A DNA stretch of 38,633 bases from a virus. Of this stretch, positions 1 to 6,676 are shown piece after piece. How positions within the stretch are numbered: the stretch's first letter is position 1; each line of letters opens with the position of its first letter. Below the pieces are notes generated by a model that searched no databases, was not told the DNA's origin, and was given only the letters and a program-made list of their open reading frames with translations. The stretch lies in the IMG/VR virus record IMGVR_UViG_3300036770_003971, positions 1 to 38,633 of that record; one strand, 5' to 3'. Position numbers and translations under genes: made by a program.

Positions 1-127
1 GGACAGGTCGGCTCCGGACAGGTCGGCTCCGGACAGGTCGGCTCTGGACAGGTTGGCTCCGGACAGGTCGGCTCTGGACAGGTCGGCTCCGGACAGGTTG
101 GCTACGTACAGGTTGGCTCTGGACAGG
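1..127. repeat. 127-bp terminal direct repeat (assembly overlap)
   Basis: Bases 1-127 are identical to 38507-38633, read base by base. A length of exactly 127 is a common final k-mer size in de Bruijn assemblers, so this most likely marks a circular contig rather than a biological terminal repeat. Dropping one copy keeps the pentapeptide-repeat gene in frame across the junction and gives a 38506-bp circle. Confidence 0.9.
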
Positions 128-468
128 TTGGCTCCGGACAGGTCGGCTCCGGACAGGTCGGCTCTGGACAGGTTGGCTCCGGACAGGTCGGCTTCGTACA
201 GGTTGGCTCCGGACAGGTCGGCTCCGGACAGGTCGGCTTCGTACAGGTTGGCTCCGGACATGTCGGCTCTGGACAGGTTGGCTCTGGACAGGTCGGCTCT
301 GGACAGGTTGGCTCCGGACAGGTCGGCTTCGTACAGGTTGGCTCCGGACAGGTCGGCTCCGGACAGGTCGGCTTCGTACAGGTTGGCTCCGGACAGGTCG
401 GCTCCGGACAGGTCGGCTCCGGACAGGTCGGCTCTGGACAGGTTGGCTCCGGACAGGTTGGCTCCGGA
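1..468 (-). repeat. 15-bp tandem array coding pentapeptide repeats (left part)
   Basis: About 31 near-identical 15-bp units, read on the minus strand as GCC-GAC/AAC-CTG-TCC-GGA with a few variants that change the last two codons. Codon use is the same from unit to unit, so the homogeneity is at the DNA level and suggests expansion by slippage or recombination rather than protein-level selection alone. The array continues at 38335-38633. Confidence 0.95.
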
Positions 469-561
469 CTTAACCGCCGCCTGAACGCATAACTTTAGAC
501 TTTCTGTTTCAAGCGAAAATATCGCCTCTCCGTTAAATCGGTTTTTTATCTCAAATTTCAT
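1..561 (-). CDS. Pentapeptide-repeat protein, N-terminal part (continues at 38506)
   Basis: The ATG at 561 follows an AGGGGA ribosome site. The first 31 residues (starting [15 protein letters not shown]) are non-repetitive. Then A(D/N)LSG-type pentapeptides run to base 1 with no stop. Joined in frame to 38506-38000 the protein is 355 residues: a short head, about 43 pentapeptides forming a predicted right-handed quadrilateral beta-helix, and a C-terminal domain of about 110 residues. Pentapeptide proteins with this head are common in phages and their role is mostly unknown; some bacterial relatives mimic DNA and bind gyrase, which is not shown here. The plus-strand open frame over the same DNA is a by-product of the repeat. 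Confidence 0.9.
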   Translation of the reverse strand, partial: MKFEIKNRFNGEAIFSLETESLKLCVQAAVKSGANLSGANLSRADLSGADLSGADLSGANLYEADLSGADLSGANLYEADLSGANLSRADLSRANLSRADMSGANLYEADLSGADLSGANLYEADLSGANLSRADLSGADLSGANLSRANLYVANLSGADLSRADLSGANLSRADLSGADLSGADLS

Positions 562-594
562 GTCATTTCCCCTGTTAATGTTAATTGAGATTTA

Positions 595-622
595 AATATA
601 ACATATTCCCGGTAACACGCAA
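595..622 (-). promoter_or_regulatory. Candidate sigma70 promoter for the pentapeptide gene
   Basis: On the minus strand, TTGCGT (622-617), a 16-bp spacer and TATATT (600-595) lie between the end of the NusG-like gene and the pentapeptide start at 561. The -10 box is good and the -35 moderate. Confidence 0.4.
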
Positions 623-629
623 ACGATAA

Positions 630-1106
630 TTATACAGGGCGCACGTCTTGAAGCTTTATCTCAAACTCTTTTCCGGTCGTAATTTCCCTGATAATCGCGC
701 GGTCTGTACGGGATAATTGCATTATTATTCCCTTGTAGTCCTTCAGTATCCCGCTGTTAAGCGTGATTAGGTCGCCAGCGGAGTATTCGCTTTTAAGCTG
801 CTCGGCCTTTTTTTCACTATGCCGGATGATGCTCATTACATACTCTTTGACCTCTGCTGGCTTGCCGTTAAATGTGATTATTTGCGCCTCACGTTTGACG
901 GGGTGAATGTCGGTTATGCCCTCAATTACCCGAACGAATAAATAAGGCGGGTACAGTGGCGATACTTCCGTGCGGCATTTGCGCTTGGTACGAATGTCGG
1001 TTTTGCGGACTGGTAGGTATGTCTCGAAGCCGATTGATTCCAGGCGGTCGCGTTTCTTAAACTCATCGCCGTATCGGGTGCGGCAGCATATCCAATAGGA
1101 AAGCAT
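630..1106 (-). CDS. RfaH/NusG-like transcription antiterminator
   Basis: 158 residues. Residues 3-100 look like an NGN domain: WICCRTRYGDEF at the start, then a YPPYLFVRV strand matching the F/YPNYLFV motif of RfaH and NusG, then IITFNGKPAEV matching the (V)xxFVRFG/xPxxV region. Residues 110-131 (GDLITLNSGILKDYKG) form a KOW motif. NusG-family proteins bind the RNA polymerase clamp; RfaH-type paralogues act on selected operons to suppress termination. It is the last gene before the pentapeptide gene and the late promoter-terminator leader, the place lambda carries Q. I infer that it is the late antiterminator. Its ATG overlaps the stop of the winged-helix gene upstream. Confidence 0.82.
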   Translation of the reverse strand: MLSYWICCRTRYGDEFKKRDRLESIGFETYLPVRKTDIRTKRKCRTEVSPLYPPYLFVRVIEGITDIHPVKREAQIITFNGKPAEVKEYVMSIIRHSEKKAEQLKSEYSAGDLITLNSGILKDYKGIIMQLSRTDRAIIREITTGKEFEIKLQDVRPV

Positions 1107-1525
1107 TATATCGCCTCGTATCGCTTGAACCGCGTCCCTGTAAGCATCGTATTAACCATACCTTCCTTCCGTAGTACCGACATAGCAGGGGCTATTTTTT
1201 CAATTCGGATATTAAGGTCTGCGCATATCATGCGGTTAGTGTTGTTTCCCCGCTTCAATGATTCGTATATTTTTATATGTATTGGAATTTTTCTTGATTT
1301 GCGCGGCTTTATAACGTGCTCGCCTTTCATTTGCTTTTTGGGCTTTTCTTGCTTTATTGACGCCGGTCTGTATCCATGCGCGTATTCAAGCACATTAGCC
1401 CGTTGCAGACGGACTAAACAGGCTTTGACCAGTTGCGGGTGAAAGCGTGTCGCTTCGGCTATTTGCTGCGCGTGTGTGTTGCCGCTCCATACTTGGTTTA
1501 GAACTGCGTATTCGTTAAGCCCCAT
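1106..1525 (-). CDS. Putative DNA-binding protein with two winged-helix-like segments
   Basis: 139 residues after a GAGGGGA ribosome site. Residues 1-50 (NEYAVLNQVW...QQIAEATRF...VKACLVRLQRANVLEY) read like a winged-helix DNA-binding domain with the usual replicon of helix, turn, recognition helix and wing. Residues 80-137 (HIKIYESLKRG...NRMICADLNIRIEKIAPAMSVLRKEGMV) look like a second such domain. A basic linker rich in Lys and Pro joins them. It is co-transcribed and overlapping with the NusG-like gene, so a regulatory role in the same circuit is plausible but unproven. Confidence 0.6.
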   Translation of the reverse strand: MGLNEYAVLNQVWSGNTHAQQIAEATRFHPQLVKACLVRLQRANVLEYAHGYRPASIKQEKPKKQMKGEHVIKPRKSRKIPIHIKIYESLKRGNNTNRMICADLNIRIEKIAPAMSVLRKEGMVNTMLTGTRFKRYEAI

Positions 1526-1526
1526 T

Positions 1527-1720
1527 TCAATTCCCCTCTATTGTGATTATGGTTTCTTCGGTTTCACCTTTTTCTTGGCTATAAGTGACTTCGATGATTT
1601 GTTCGGTCGTATCAGATTTAAGTAATCCTGTTTTAACGATACCGTCCAGTAACGCTTTCCCTGATATTCCATCCACATCGGCCAGTCTCTTCCGTATGCT
1701 ATGGATATGGCAGCGAACAG
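1527..1720 (-). pseudogene. RusA-like C-terminal segment in the -1 frame
   Basis: Read in the -1 frame relative to the ATG at 1819, this stretch encodes RKRLADVDGISGKALLDG followed by IVKTGLLKSD and ends EETIITIEGN. The D-x-D-G/N and GLL..D pattern is the acidic active-site region of RusA-family Holliday-junction nucleases (DLDN...LLD...G...DD). It has no convincing start of its own; the open frame extends to 1877 but its upstream part is the shadow of the neighbouring frame. The start given is where the resemblance begins, not a start codon. It ends two bases before the ATG at 1525. Confidence 0.45.
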
Positions 1721-1819
1721 GTGAAGTAAATCGCGCAATTTTTTCCTGTCCCACGGGTTCATGGCTAAAATTCGATTCCACGTAGGCATCGGCAGCGGTA
1801 GTATTATCTCTATTTTCAT
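1547..1819 (-). CDS. RusA-like N-terminal frame, overlapping a second coding frame
   Basis: 90 residues, ATG at 1819 overlapping the DUF1364 stop (ATGA). The first 35 residues (IILPLPMPTWNRILAMNPW then DRKKLRDLLHLF) resemble the start of small RusA-like resolvases. The rest becomes basic and low-complexity. The frame one base back over the same DNA (1527-1877) instead carries a RusA-like C-terminus. The full resolvase therefore seems split between two frames. A run of six A on the coding strand (AGGAAAAAATTG) lies between the two conserved parts. Either a frameshift (real, programmed or a sequencing error) or a true overlap is possible. Confidence 0.5.
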   Translation of the reverse strand: MKIEIILPLPMPTWNRILAMNPWDRKKLRDLLHLFAAISIAYGRDWPMWMEYQGKRYWTVSLKQDYLNLIRPNKSSKSLIAKKKVKPKKP

Positions 1820-2100
1820 TTGACACTAATAAGCCCCTCCTTAAGCCAAATTTCTTGTGTTCTAACCATCGCGTCATAAAAACAGCATTCAGTATATTCC
1901 TTGCTGTATTTTGTTGTGCGCCTGTCTATTTCATCGTGACAAGCCGAACAGCCAAAAGCCCCGAACAGGTCTGGATGCTTTGTCCCCATGCCGCCGCCGT
2001 TCAGGTGGCAAAGGACGGTGGTTTCGCGGTTGAAATTACATACATTGGGTATGCGGATTTGACAGTCGCGGCCTCGCGCCGACTTTCGCAGATTACTCAC
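1816..2100 (-). CDS. DUF1364 putative nuclease (nin region)
   Basis: 94 residues from a GTG at 2100 that overlaps the NinB stop. The sequence runs SNLRKSARGRDCQIRIPNVC, then a C-H-L-N-G-G-G-M-G-T-K-H-P-D core and FGCSACHDEIDRR, which is the DUF1364 signature. The conserved Cys/His pattern (RDCQIRIP, VLCHLN, CSACHD) suggests a zinc-stabilised HNH-like fold. The family occurs beside ninB in lambdoid phages and is taken to act in recombination or replication. An upstream ATG at 2130 would add ten residues inside ninB and is less likely. Confidence 0.85.
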   Translation of the reverse strand: MSNLRKSARGRDCQIRIPNVCNFNRETTVLCHLNGGGMGTKHPDLFGAFGCSACHDEIDRRTTKYSKEYTECCFYDAMVRTQEIWLKEGLISVK

Positions 2101-2554
2101 GGCGAAACCTATCCGGATTCGGCAGCACAATCCCCGCGTCTGCCCCTAGTCTATAAGCCCCTTCGATTAACGCGCCATACTCAACCTTGTTCGTTTTCCG
2201 CCCTTCCTCGTTGCGCTCGGATGACCTGACGAATTTGTATTGTTTTCCGTCCGGACCGGTCTTGATGTCTGCGCCCCATTCCCTTTCCTTGACCATCATC
2301 TTAACTTCTTCAGGCGTGTAGCCGGTGTCGTTGCTTATCATTTCACAAAGCCGGTGAAACCAGCCGCGTTGCTCGGCGGATAGGCTGTTGACGTGAGGCT
2401 TGATAATGACCTCGTAAGGCCGTTTCTGCGTGTCGCTAGGCAATGTTACTTCTTCCGTGAGGTATCGGATGCAGTTTGCAAGCTGAAGGTCTGAGCGCAA
2501 TATGTAGGTCTTTTCGGGCTTCATCCGAGTGCGTGGCTTTTGGAGGGCGGTCAT
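2093..2554 (-). CDS. ninB: NinB recombination protein
   Basis: 153 residues from the ATG at 2554, just after the methyltransferase stop; lambda NinB (Orf) is 146. Residues 14-25 (TYILRSDLQLAN) and 40-75 (RPYEVIIKPH...LSAEQRGWFHRLCEMIS) match NinB, followed by GYTPEEVKMMVKEREWG. Lambda NinB binds single-stranded DNA and SSB and substitutes for RecFOR in Red recombination. Here it is on a different transcript from the ERF, exonuclease and SSB-like genes (8349-9997) that it would work with. Confidence 0.88.
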   Translation of the reverse strand: MTALQKPRTRMKPEKTYILRSDLQLANCIRYLTEEVTLPSDTQKRPYEVIIKPHVNSLSAEQRGWFHRLCEMISNDTGYTPEEVKMMVKEREWGADIKTGPDGKQYKFVRSSERNEEGRKTNKVEYGALIEGAYRLGADAGIVLPNPDRFRRE

Positions 2555-2555
2555 T

Positions 2556-3956
2556 CTACAGTCTGCCAATACGGGCAAAGCACTTGTCTATGTCTGATAT
2601 TTTACCCTTGTGCGCTACGATTATTTTTTGCTCACGCTTCGGGAACTTGCGGGTATTCAGTGTTTTCTTGGCATGAGCTAACCGCGTAAACTCGCACTCA
2701 ACATACACAATCCGGTTGTATACGCTTAACCCCTGTTCTTTTAAAAACATTTCGGTTTCTGATTCGCTGCAATAATACGCGCCGTTTTTGTCCCTACTGT
2801 CCCCGGTCATTATCACGAAAAACCGGTTATCTTTTAATCTGGCTATGGCCTGTTTGTAGCCTGAAAAAAGTAGGTCACGGAACTCATCGTAAGTCGGGCA
2901 TGAATTGATTTCGCCCGCTGGCGGCTTGCCATCGTAATCAAGATACTTCTCAACCTTGTAGTAAGGCGGGCAGGTAAACACTAAATCAATCGGTATTTCA
3001 GGGTCATATTTTGAACTGTCTGCCTGTACCCATCTGACGCGCCCATCGAACTGCGAGCAAATAGCGTTATTTGCATCAACCTGGTTCTGCCTGATTTCAC
3101 TGGCAAGGTATTGATAGCCGCAAGCGCCAGCAACAAACCCAAACTGAACCCCGCCGCCAAACGGGTTATAAACTACCCCGCCGTCTTTCGGCATAAAGAA
3201 CCTTGCTATAATTTCGCAGGCAAGCGGGTCAAGCACTGAAGCGTTGCCGTTGTGTGATTTAGTTGTTTCGACTACCTCGCCGTTTTCGTCAAGGGTGCGC
3301 CGCATGTTTACCACGTTGCTGTAGCCGTTTTCACCCTGCCAACAACCGTCACGAGTTGCGTAGGTCGGGTTTGTTATTCCCAAAGCCGCGCCCGCTGCGT
3401 TTATCTGTTCGTTCCATTCTTTTTTTAGTCTTAACCAATCGCCCTTAGTGGTTATCCATACGTTTGTCATGGTCACATGCGCAAGTAATTTCATGCGAAC
3501 GTCTGACAACTTGCCGCGTACCATGTAGTGAAATCCTGACATTTTAAGGTATGTCTGAAAGCCGAGCGATTCAAACAGTTTTGGAGTTTCAAACTTGCTT
3601 TTCGGGTCTGTGGTTATTATTGCCGGATAGCCCGCGACATTTTCAGCGACCACTCTTTCAACAAGTTCCCGATATAATTCTGGCGTGTAGTGGACTGGCT
3701 CAATAACGGACTGTAGCAAGCAAAATTCGCGCTCACTGTGATTATTCTGAAAGGTCATAAACCCCGCAAAGTTCCCGTCAATCTCAAGTATTACAGCAGA
3801 ATGAATCTGCATGTTTTTCCTTGCCGCACGTTGCGCGATGCCGTCCTCTATCGCTAGTTTAGCGACTGCTTTTTCAAAGCCTGAGCCAATTATTGACGGT
3901 AATACTGTCCACTTGATTGAATCGCCTGAGTTGAATAATGTTAAATTACTGTTCAT
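2556..3956 (-). CDS. GNAT-DNA methyltransferase fusion (putative base-modification enzyme)
   Basis: 466 residues, ATG at 3956 after an AAGGGGAA ribosome site. Residues about 30-150 have the strand-helix pattern of a GNAT acetyltransferase (VILEIDGNFAGFMTFQ, then KLFESLGFQTYLKMSGFHYMV). Residues about 235-440 form a Rossmann methyltransferase: a SAM-binding motif at 262-272 (VYNPFGGGVQF) and the catalytic CPPY at 329-332 typical of N6-adenine or N4-cytosine amino methylases. Motif I comes before the CPPY, as in the gamma/alpha order. A GNAT fold joined to an amino-methylase, next to a radical-SAM-like gene, suggests a modified exocyclic amine larger than methyl, in the manner of Mu Mom. That chemistry is inference. 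Confidence 0.75.
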   Translation of the reverse strand: MNSNLTLFNSGDSIKWTVLPSIIGSGFEKAVAKLAIEDGIAQRAARKNMQIHSAVILEIDGNFAGFMTFQNNHSEREFCLLQSVIEPVHYTPELYRELVERVVAENVAGYPAIITTDPKSKFETPKLFESLGFQTYLKMSGFHYMVRGKLSDVRMKLLAHVTMTNVWITTKGDWLRLKKEWNEQINAAGAALGITNPTYATRDGCWQGENGYSNVVNMRRTLDENGEVVETTKSHNGNASVLDPLACEIIARFFMPKDGGVVYNPFGGGVQFGFVAGACGYQYLASEIRQNQVDANNAICSQFDGRVRWVQADSSKYDPEIPIDLVFTCPPYYKVEKYLDYDGKPPAGEINSCPTYDEFRDLLFSGYKQAIARLKDNRFFVIMTGDSRDKNGAYYCSESETEMFLKEQGLSVYNRIVYVECEFTRLAHAKKTLNTRKFPKREQKIIVAHKGKISDIDKCFARIGRL

Positions 3957-3971
3957 TGTGTTCCCCTTTTT

Positions 3972-4838
3972 TTAAGAGCTAAAGAATGTTTGTTGTGGCG
4001 GATATGGTCTAACGTCAGGATTATCTAGTAATCCAGCCCCGCATAGTTCAGAGCATCCTGAACAATGCCCTAGATAAGTTTGTGATTCAGGCGCTATTGA
4101 TATAGTCCTGATTGCTGTTAAATCTTTTATTTTTCTTATATGAATAACCCCTGATTGCACTAGGTAGTGATTAGCGTTTACCCGCAACGGATTGTCTATT
4201 ATTGGGTTCATTGACATTAGCATTTTTTGTGTTTCGTTCATAGCGAATCCAATCGGGTCTAATAAATTAAAATCACATGAAACAACCCGCGCAATACTCG
4301 TCCCGCCTTTGTTCTTGTATCTTTGTATTTCTGTAAGCCGCCTTGATAAATGCTGTGAACTGTCAAGTCCTGATACTGATGTGTTTAAAACTGTCCCGCA
4401 TTTCACAAGTCTTTCAATCTGTGAATCTGACGCCTTGCGCCAGTGCTTAGTTATTATGACTGGTATCGCATAAGGGGCGAGCCATTCTACGACTTCAACG
4501 GTTTCTTCCCATGCGTGTGACGGGTCGCCCATTGTGCCTATCCTGAAAAAACCTAGCGGCGAATCCTTGACTGCGCGCTCAATGTTTTTAGCTTGAGCCC
4601 TTGTGTAAACCTTGCGAACTACAGCCCTCGAAAAGTCTATACCCATGTATTTAGACATGCTTGACGCGTAACAAGCCTGATAACAGCCTTTCTCGCCATG
4701 CGCCGCAATACCAGCCGTGCAGCCTTTAACCACGTCAATATCAAGAACGCCCTTTCTGTTAATATCAACAGTCAAAACGTCTTTGTAGTATCGTTTTGGC
4801 TTTTTGGCGCAAGGTGATTCTTGGCTAAACAGTTGCAC
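3972..4838 (-). CDS. Radical-SAM-like iron-sulfur protein of the modification cassette
   Basis: 288 residues, probable GTG start at 4838 behind ACAGGGGAA. Residues 37-60 carry GC(40)...GC(52)YQAC(56)YA, a Cys arrangement seen in phage radical-SAM-like proteins although not the standard CX3CX2C. Alternating strand-helix units (FFRIGTMGDPSH, PVIITKHWRK, NTSVSGL, ARVVSCDFNL, RVNANHY) fit a TIM barrel. A second Cys set near the C-terminus (GHCSGCSELCGAG) could bind another cluster. It lies 15 bp upstream of the GNAT-methylase gene and probably makes or modifies the group that enzyme transfers. Substrate unknown. Confidence 0.65.
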   Translation of the reverse strand: MQLFSQESPCAKKPKRYYKDVLTVDINRKGVLDIDVVKGCTAGIAAHGEKGCYQACYASSMSKYMGIDFSRAVVRKVYTRAQAKNIERAVKDSPLGFFRIGTMGDPSHAWEETVEVVEWLAPYAIPVIITKHWRKASDSQIERLVKCGTVLNTSVSGLDSSQHLSRRLTEIQRYKNKGGTSIARVVSCDFNLLDPIGFAMNETQKMLMSMNPIIDNPLRVNANHYLVQSGVIHIRKIKDLTAIRTISIAPESQTYLGHCSGCSELCGAGLLDNPDVRPYPPQQTFFSS

Positions 4839-5037
4839 TCAATTCCCCTGTTTTCAATAATTCAATCTTTTCGTTAATAATCGCCATAAAATCCGCCGAT
4901 TTGCCATAATGGTGCGTCGGGTCTTTCCAGTGCTTATAGACTTCGCGGTAATAGACTGGATTGGCAAGAAAGCCTTTGGCTGCGCCGGTGAGTAGCAGGT
5001 CGTAGTCGTGGGATGGGTCGCCGCATGGACAACTCAC
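4825..5037 (-). CDS. Small Cys/His-containing protein upstream of the radical-SAM gene
   Basis: 70 residues from a GTG at 5037 overlapping the previous stop (GTGA), with AGGAAG upstream. The N-terminus CPCGDPSHDYD could bind a metal. The rest is helical (YYREVYKHWKDPTHHY, FMAIINEKIELLK). It overlaps the start of the radical-SAM-like gene by 14 bp, so it may belong to that cassette. No family recognised. Confidence 0.65.
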   Translation of the reverse strand: MSCPCGDPSHDYDLLLTGAAKGFLANPVYYREVYKHWKDPTHHYGKSADFMAIINEKIELLKTGELSATV

Positions 5038-5204
5038 GTTAGCTGCTTCCTGTTTGGGTCGAGCATAGCGCCTGGACGCATCTGCTGCGCGAATCCGTAG
5101 ACCTGACTGTTAGCCGCCAGAAATTCAGCCGGGGTCTGTGTGACTTCCGTGACTGTTACGATGTTCTGGTTGTCATCAACGCGCATGTATTGTTTAAATT
5201 CCAT
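5034..5204 (-). CDS. Hypothetical 56-residue protein
   Basis: ATG at 5204 overlapping the end of the upstream gene by 11 bp, stop overlapping the next GTG. The sequence begins MEFKQYMRVDDNQNIVTVTE and ends MLDPNRKQLT. No family recognised. Overlaps at both ends and an in-register position in the operon support it. Confidence 0.6.
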   Translation of the reverse strand: MEFKQYMRVDDNQNIVTVTEVTQTPAEFLAANSQVYGFAQQMRPGAMLDPNRKQLT

Positions 5205-5421
5205 CTGGAACGCCTCTACCCTTGATAAATGTTGCTAACTTCAAGGCGCTGGCGTCAATGTCGTCGTCTACAAATTCCCTTTCCGGGTTGAATAAGTCAG
5301 CTAGACTTTGTTCCTCAATAATTCGCTGTCCGTTGTCAAGAACGTGAACCCTAAGCGATACGCCAAATACATTTAACTCGCCTGACCATATAGACTGAGG
5401 AATGTAATCATCTTCTTTCAT
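5194..5421 (-). CDS. Hypothetical acidic 75-residue protein
   Basis: ATG at 5421, sharing ATGA with the stop of the gene before it. The first half predicts beta strands (IWSGELNVFGVSLRVHVLDNG), the second an acidic stretch (FVDDDIDASALKLATF). No family recognised; supported by coupling on both sides. Confidence 0.6.
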   Translation of the reverse strand: MKEDDYIPQSIWSGELNVFGVSLRVHVLDNGQRIIEEQSLADLFNPEREFVDDDIDASALKLATFIKGRGVPDGI

Positions 5422-5786
5422 GCCAATAATCCCCTTAATTTCGACATTGCCGCCTCTACGATATGCTTTTCAGCGGGCTTCTCCGGTTGTGCGCCTCTTG
5501 GGTCGTACTGTGGTGTTCTGCGCGTCCTGCTGCCGTACTGTAGCGATTTAGCTTTGATTATCGCCCTTTCCCAATATTGCGCGTTATAAAACCTGCCCTC
5601 TGGCGAGTTGTTTCTTATATACGTTTTATAGGTCAAATCCCAGTTTTTATGCCTTTTTTCGTTCTGCTCAAAGCACTCAACAAAGTCAGTCAGGAACACG
5701 TCAGCAAGGTTTGGATAGCCCCATTTCTGTGAGCAATATTCCCTGTGGGAATCGTTTGGTTTAAAGTCTTTTGGTAGTTTAGTCAT
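5418..5786 (-). CDS. Replication-protein-like protein (DnaT/O-type C-terminal domain)
   Basis: 122 residues, ATG at 5786 after AGGGGAGA. Residues 4-60 (LPKDFKPNDSHREYC...NWDLTYKTYIRNNSP) follow the pattern LPxDFxPNxxH...xxDWDxTFRNWIR found at the C-terminus of many phage replication and DnaT-like proteins, where it contacts ssDNA or the host helicase loader. No initiator N-terminal domain is attached, so this is a stand-alone form or a truncated one. It is the only replication-like protein I could find in the window. Confidence 0.55.
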   Translation of the reverse strand: MTKLPKDFKPNDSHREYCSQKWGYPNLADVFLTDFVECFEQNEKRHKNWDLTYKTYIRNNSPEGRFYNAQYWERAIIKAKSLQYGSRTRRTPQYDPRGAQPEKPAEKHIVEAAMSKLRGLLA

Positions 5787-6157
5787 TTTCTCCCCTTATT
5801 GTCATAATAAGCCCCTTTTCCCCTGATAAGCATTAGGTTTATCAGTGCCATTTCGGGCAGGCGTTTCCGCTGGTACTCAGTTCCCCCTGACGTTCCGTTA
5901 TCAGGTGCCTGTTGACAGTGGGCTCGGTCAGCGCAGGACATTTTGACTTCCATATTGCGTACTTTCTTGATAAACAGCGACACGCCACGCCGTAAACTTT
6001 CGTGTATCGGACGGGCTAAAAAGCTAGATTTGAAAAATAGAGGCGGGTGTTGTAAACTGCGACTGCCCGCTATCCGGTTCTCTCTCAACTTGATAGCCGC
6101 CCCGGTCGGACTTCCATCTGGCCGGGGCATGTTTTTAGTATTATCCAACTCGCGCAT
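5783..6157 (-). CDS. Hypothetical 124-residue protein, weakly supported
   Basis: Chosen start is the ATG at 6157, nine bases after the stop of the 50-residue membrane protein; a TTG at 6187 is also in frame. The protein is basic in its middle part and has no recognised motif. Its TGA overlaps the next ATG (ATGA) and the AGGGGAGA ribosome site of the next gene lies inside its end, which favours real translation. Composition is not very protein-like, so it may be a degraded gene. Confidence 0.4.
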   Translation of the reverse strand: MRELDNTKNMPRPDGSPTGAAIKLRENRIAGSRSLQHPPLFFKSSFLARPIHESLRRGVSLFIKKVRNMEVKMSCADRAHCQQAPDNGTSGGTEYQRKRLPEMALINLMLIRGKGAYYDNKGRK

Positions 6158-6165
6158 GTTGTCAA

Positions 6166-6318
6166 TCACTCGATATTTACCAAGCAATCCACAGCGACAA
6201 TCGCCCAGCCGTACATTCCCATAACAGCCAGCCAGGGATTCCCCGCCTCGATGAAATGCCAGCAGCCGATAGAGACTATCATCAGGATGGAGACGATGAG
6301 GCCGATGATGTGGGTCAT
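6166..6318 (-). CDS. 50-residue membrane protein
   Basis: ATG at 6318 overlaps the stop of the previous gene (TAATG). Two predicted membrane helices: residues 4-19 (IIGLIVSILMIVSIGC) and 29-46 (WLAVMGMYGWAIVAVDCL). No family recognised. Confidence 0.6.
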   Translation of the reverse strand: MTHIIGLIVSILMIVSIGCWHFIEAGNPWLAVMGMYGWAIVAVDCLVNIE

Positions 6319-6497
6319 TATTTTTCTACCTTGTAATCAATATCAGCGACCTGCCAATCCGTTGCAATGTTTTCGTCAATGACTTCCCTGTACTCAAGTC
6401 TTACATGAAGCAATACGTCGTTATCAAATATACCAAAGGAATTGAACGGGTATCCTGAATAACTATTACGGACTTTCTTTAATCGCAATTCAATCAT
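6318..6497 (-). CDS. Hypothetical 59-residue protein
   Basis: ATG at 6497 shares ATGA with the previous stop and follows GGTGGGGA. Starts MIELRLKKVRNSYSGYPFNS and is rich in beta-prone residues. An upstream in-frame start at 6515 would run into the previous gene and is less likely. No family recognised. Confidence 0.6.
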   Translation of the reverse strand: MIELRLKKVRNSYSGYPFNSFGIFDNDVLLHVRLEYREVIDENIATDWQVADIDYKVEK

Positions 6498-6676
6498 TTC
6501 CCCACCCTCCTGCACTCATATTTAGCGTCCTCGACCATGAAAGCGCCGAAGTTGTCGCAGTCTCCGGTTAGTTCGGACTTTCCGGAATATATGCCTGCTA
6601 TTATGATTAGCGCGACAACAACGGCCATAACTACGCCTATTGCAACAGCGGGAAGCAATGTTGTTACATCATCCAT
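6494..6676 (-). CDS. Small membrane protein, 60 residues
   Basis: ATG at 6676 in the TGATG overlap with the gene before. Residues 6-29 (TTLLPAVAIGVVMAVVVALI then IIAG) are one long hydrophobic helix; the C-terminal half has two Cys (GDCDNF, YECRR). Probably a single-pass inner-membrane protein. Role unknown. Confidence 0.6.
   Translation of the reverse strand: MDDVTTLLPAVAIGVVMAVVVALIIIAGIYSGKSELTGDCDNFGAFMVEDAKYECRRVGK

Noticed and set aside
1-127. Biological direct terminal repeat of a linear phage genome
   Set aside because: The length equals a common assembler k-mer and the repeat lies inside a coding tandem array; P22-like phages are normally headful packagers without fixed ends.
1-468. 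Possible CRISPR array
   Set aside because: The 15-bp repeats are contiguous without unique spacers and are in frame as pentapeptides.
53-484. Plus-strand open frame of 143 codons with a repeated [10 protein letters not shown]-type pattern
   Set aside because: It is the antisense shadow of the minus-strand pentapeptide array; it has no ribosome site, and the minus-strand reading gives a known protein family with proper head and tail domains.
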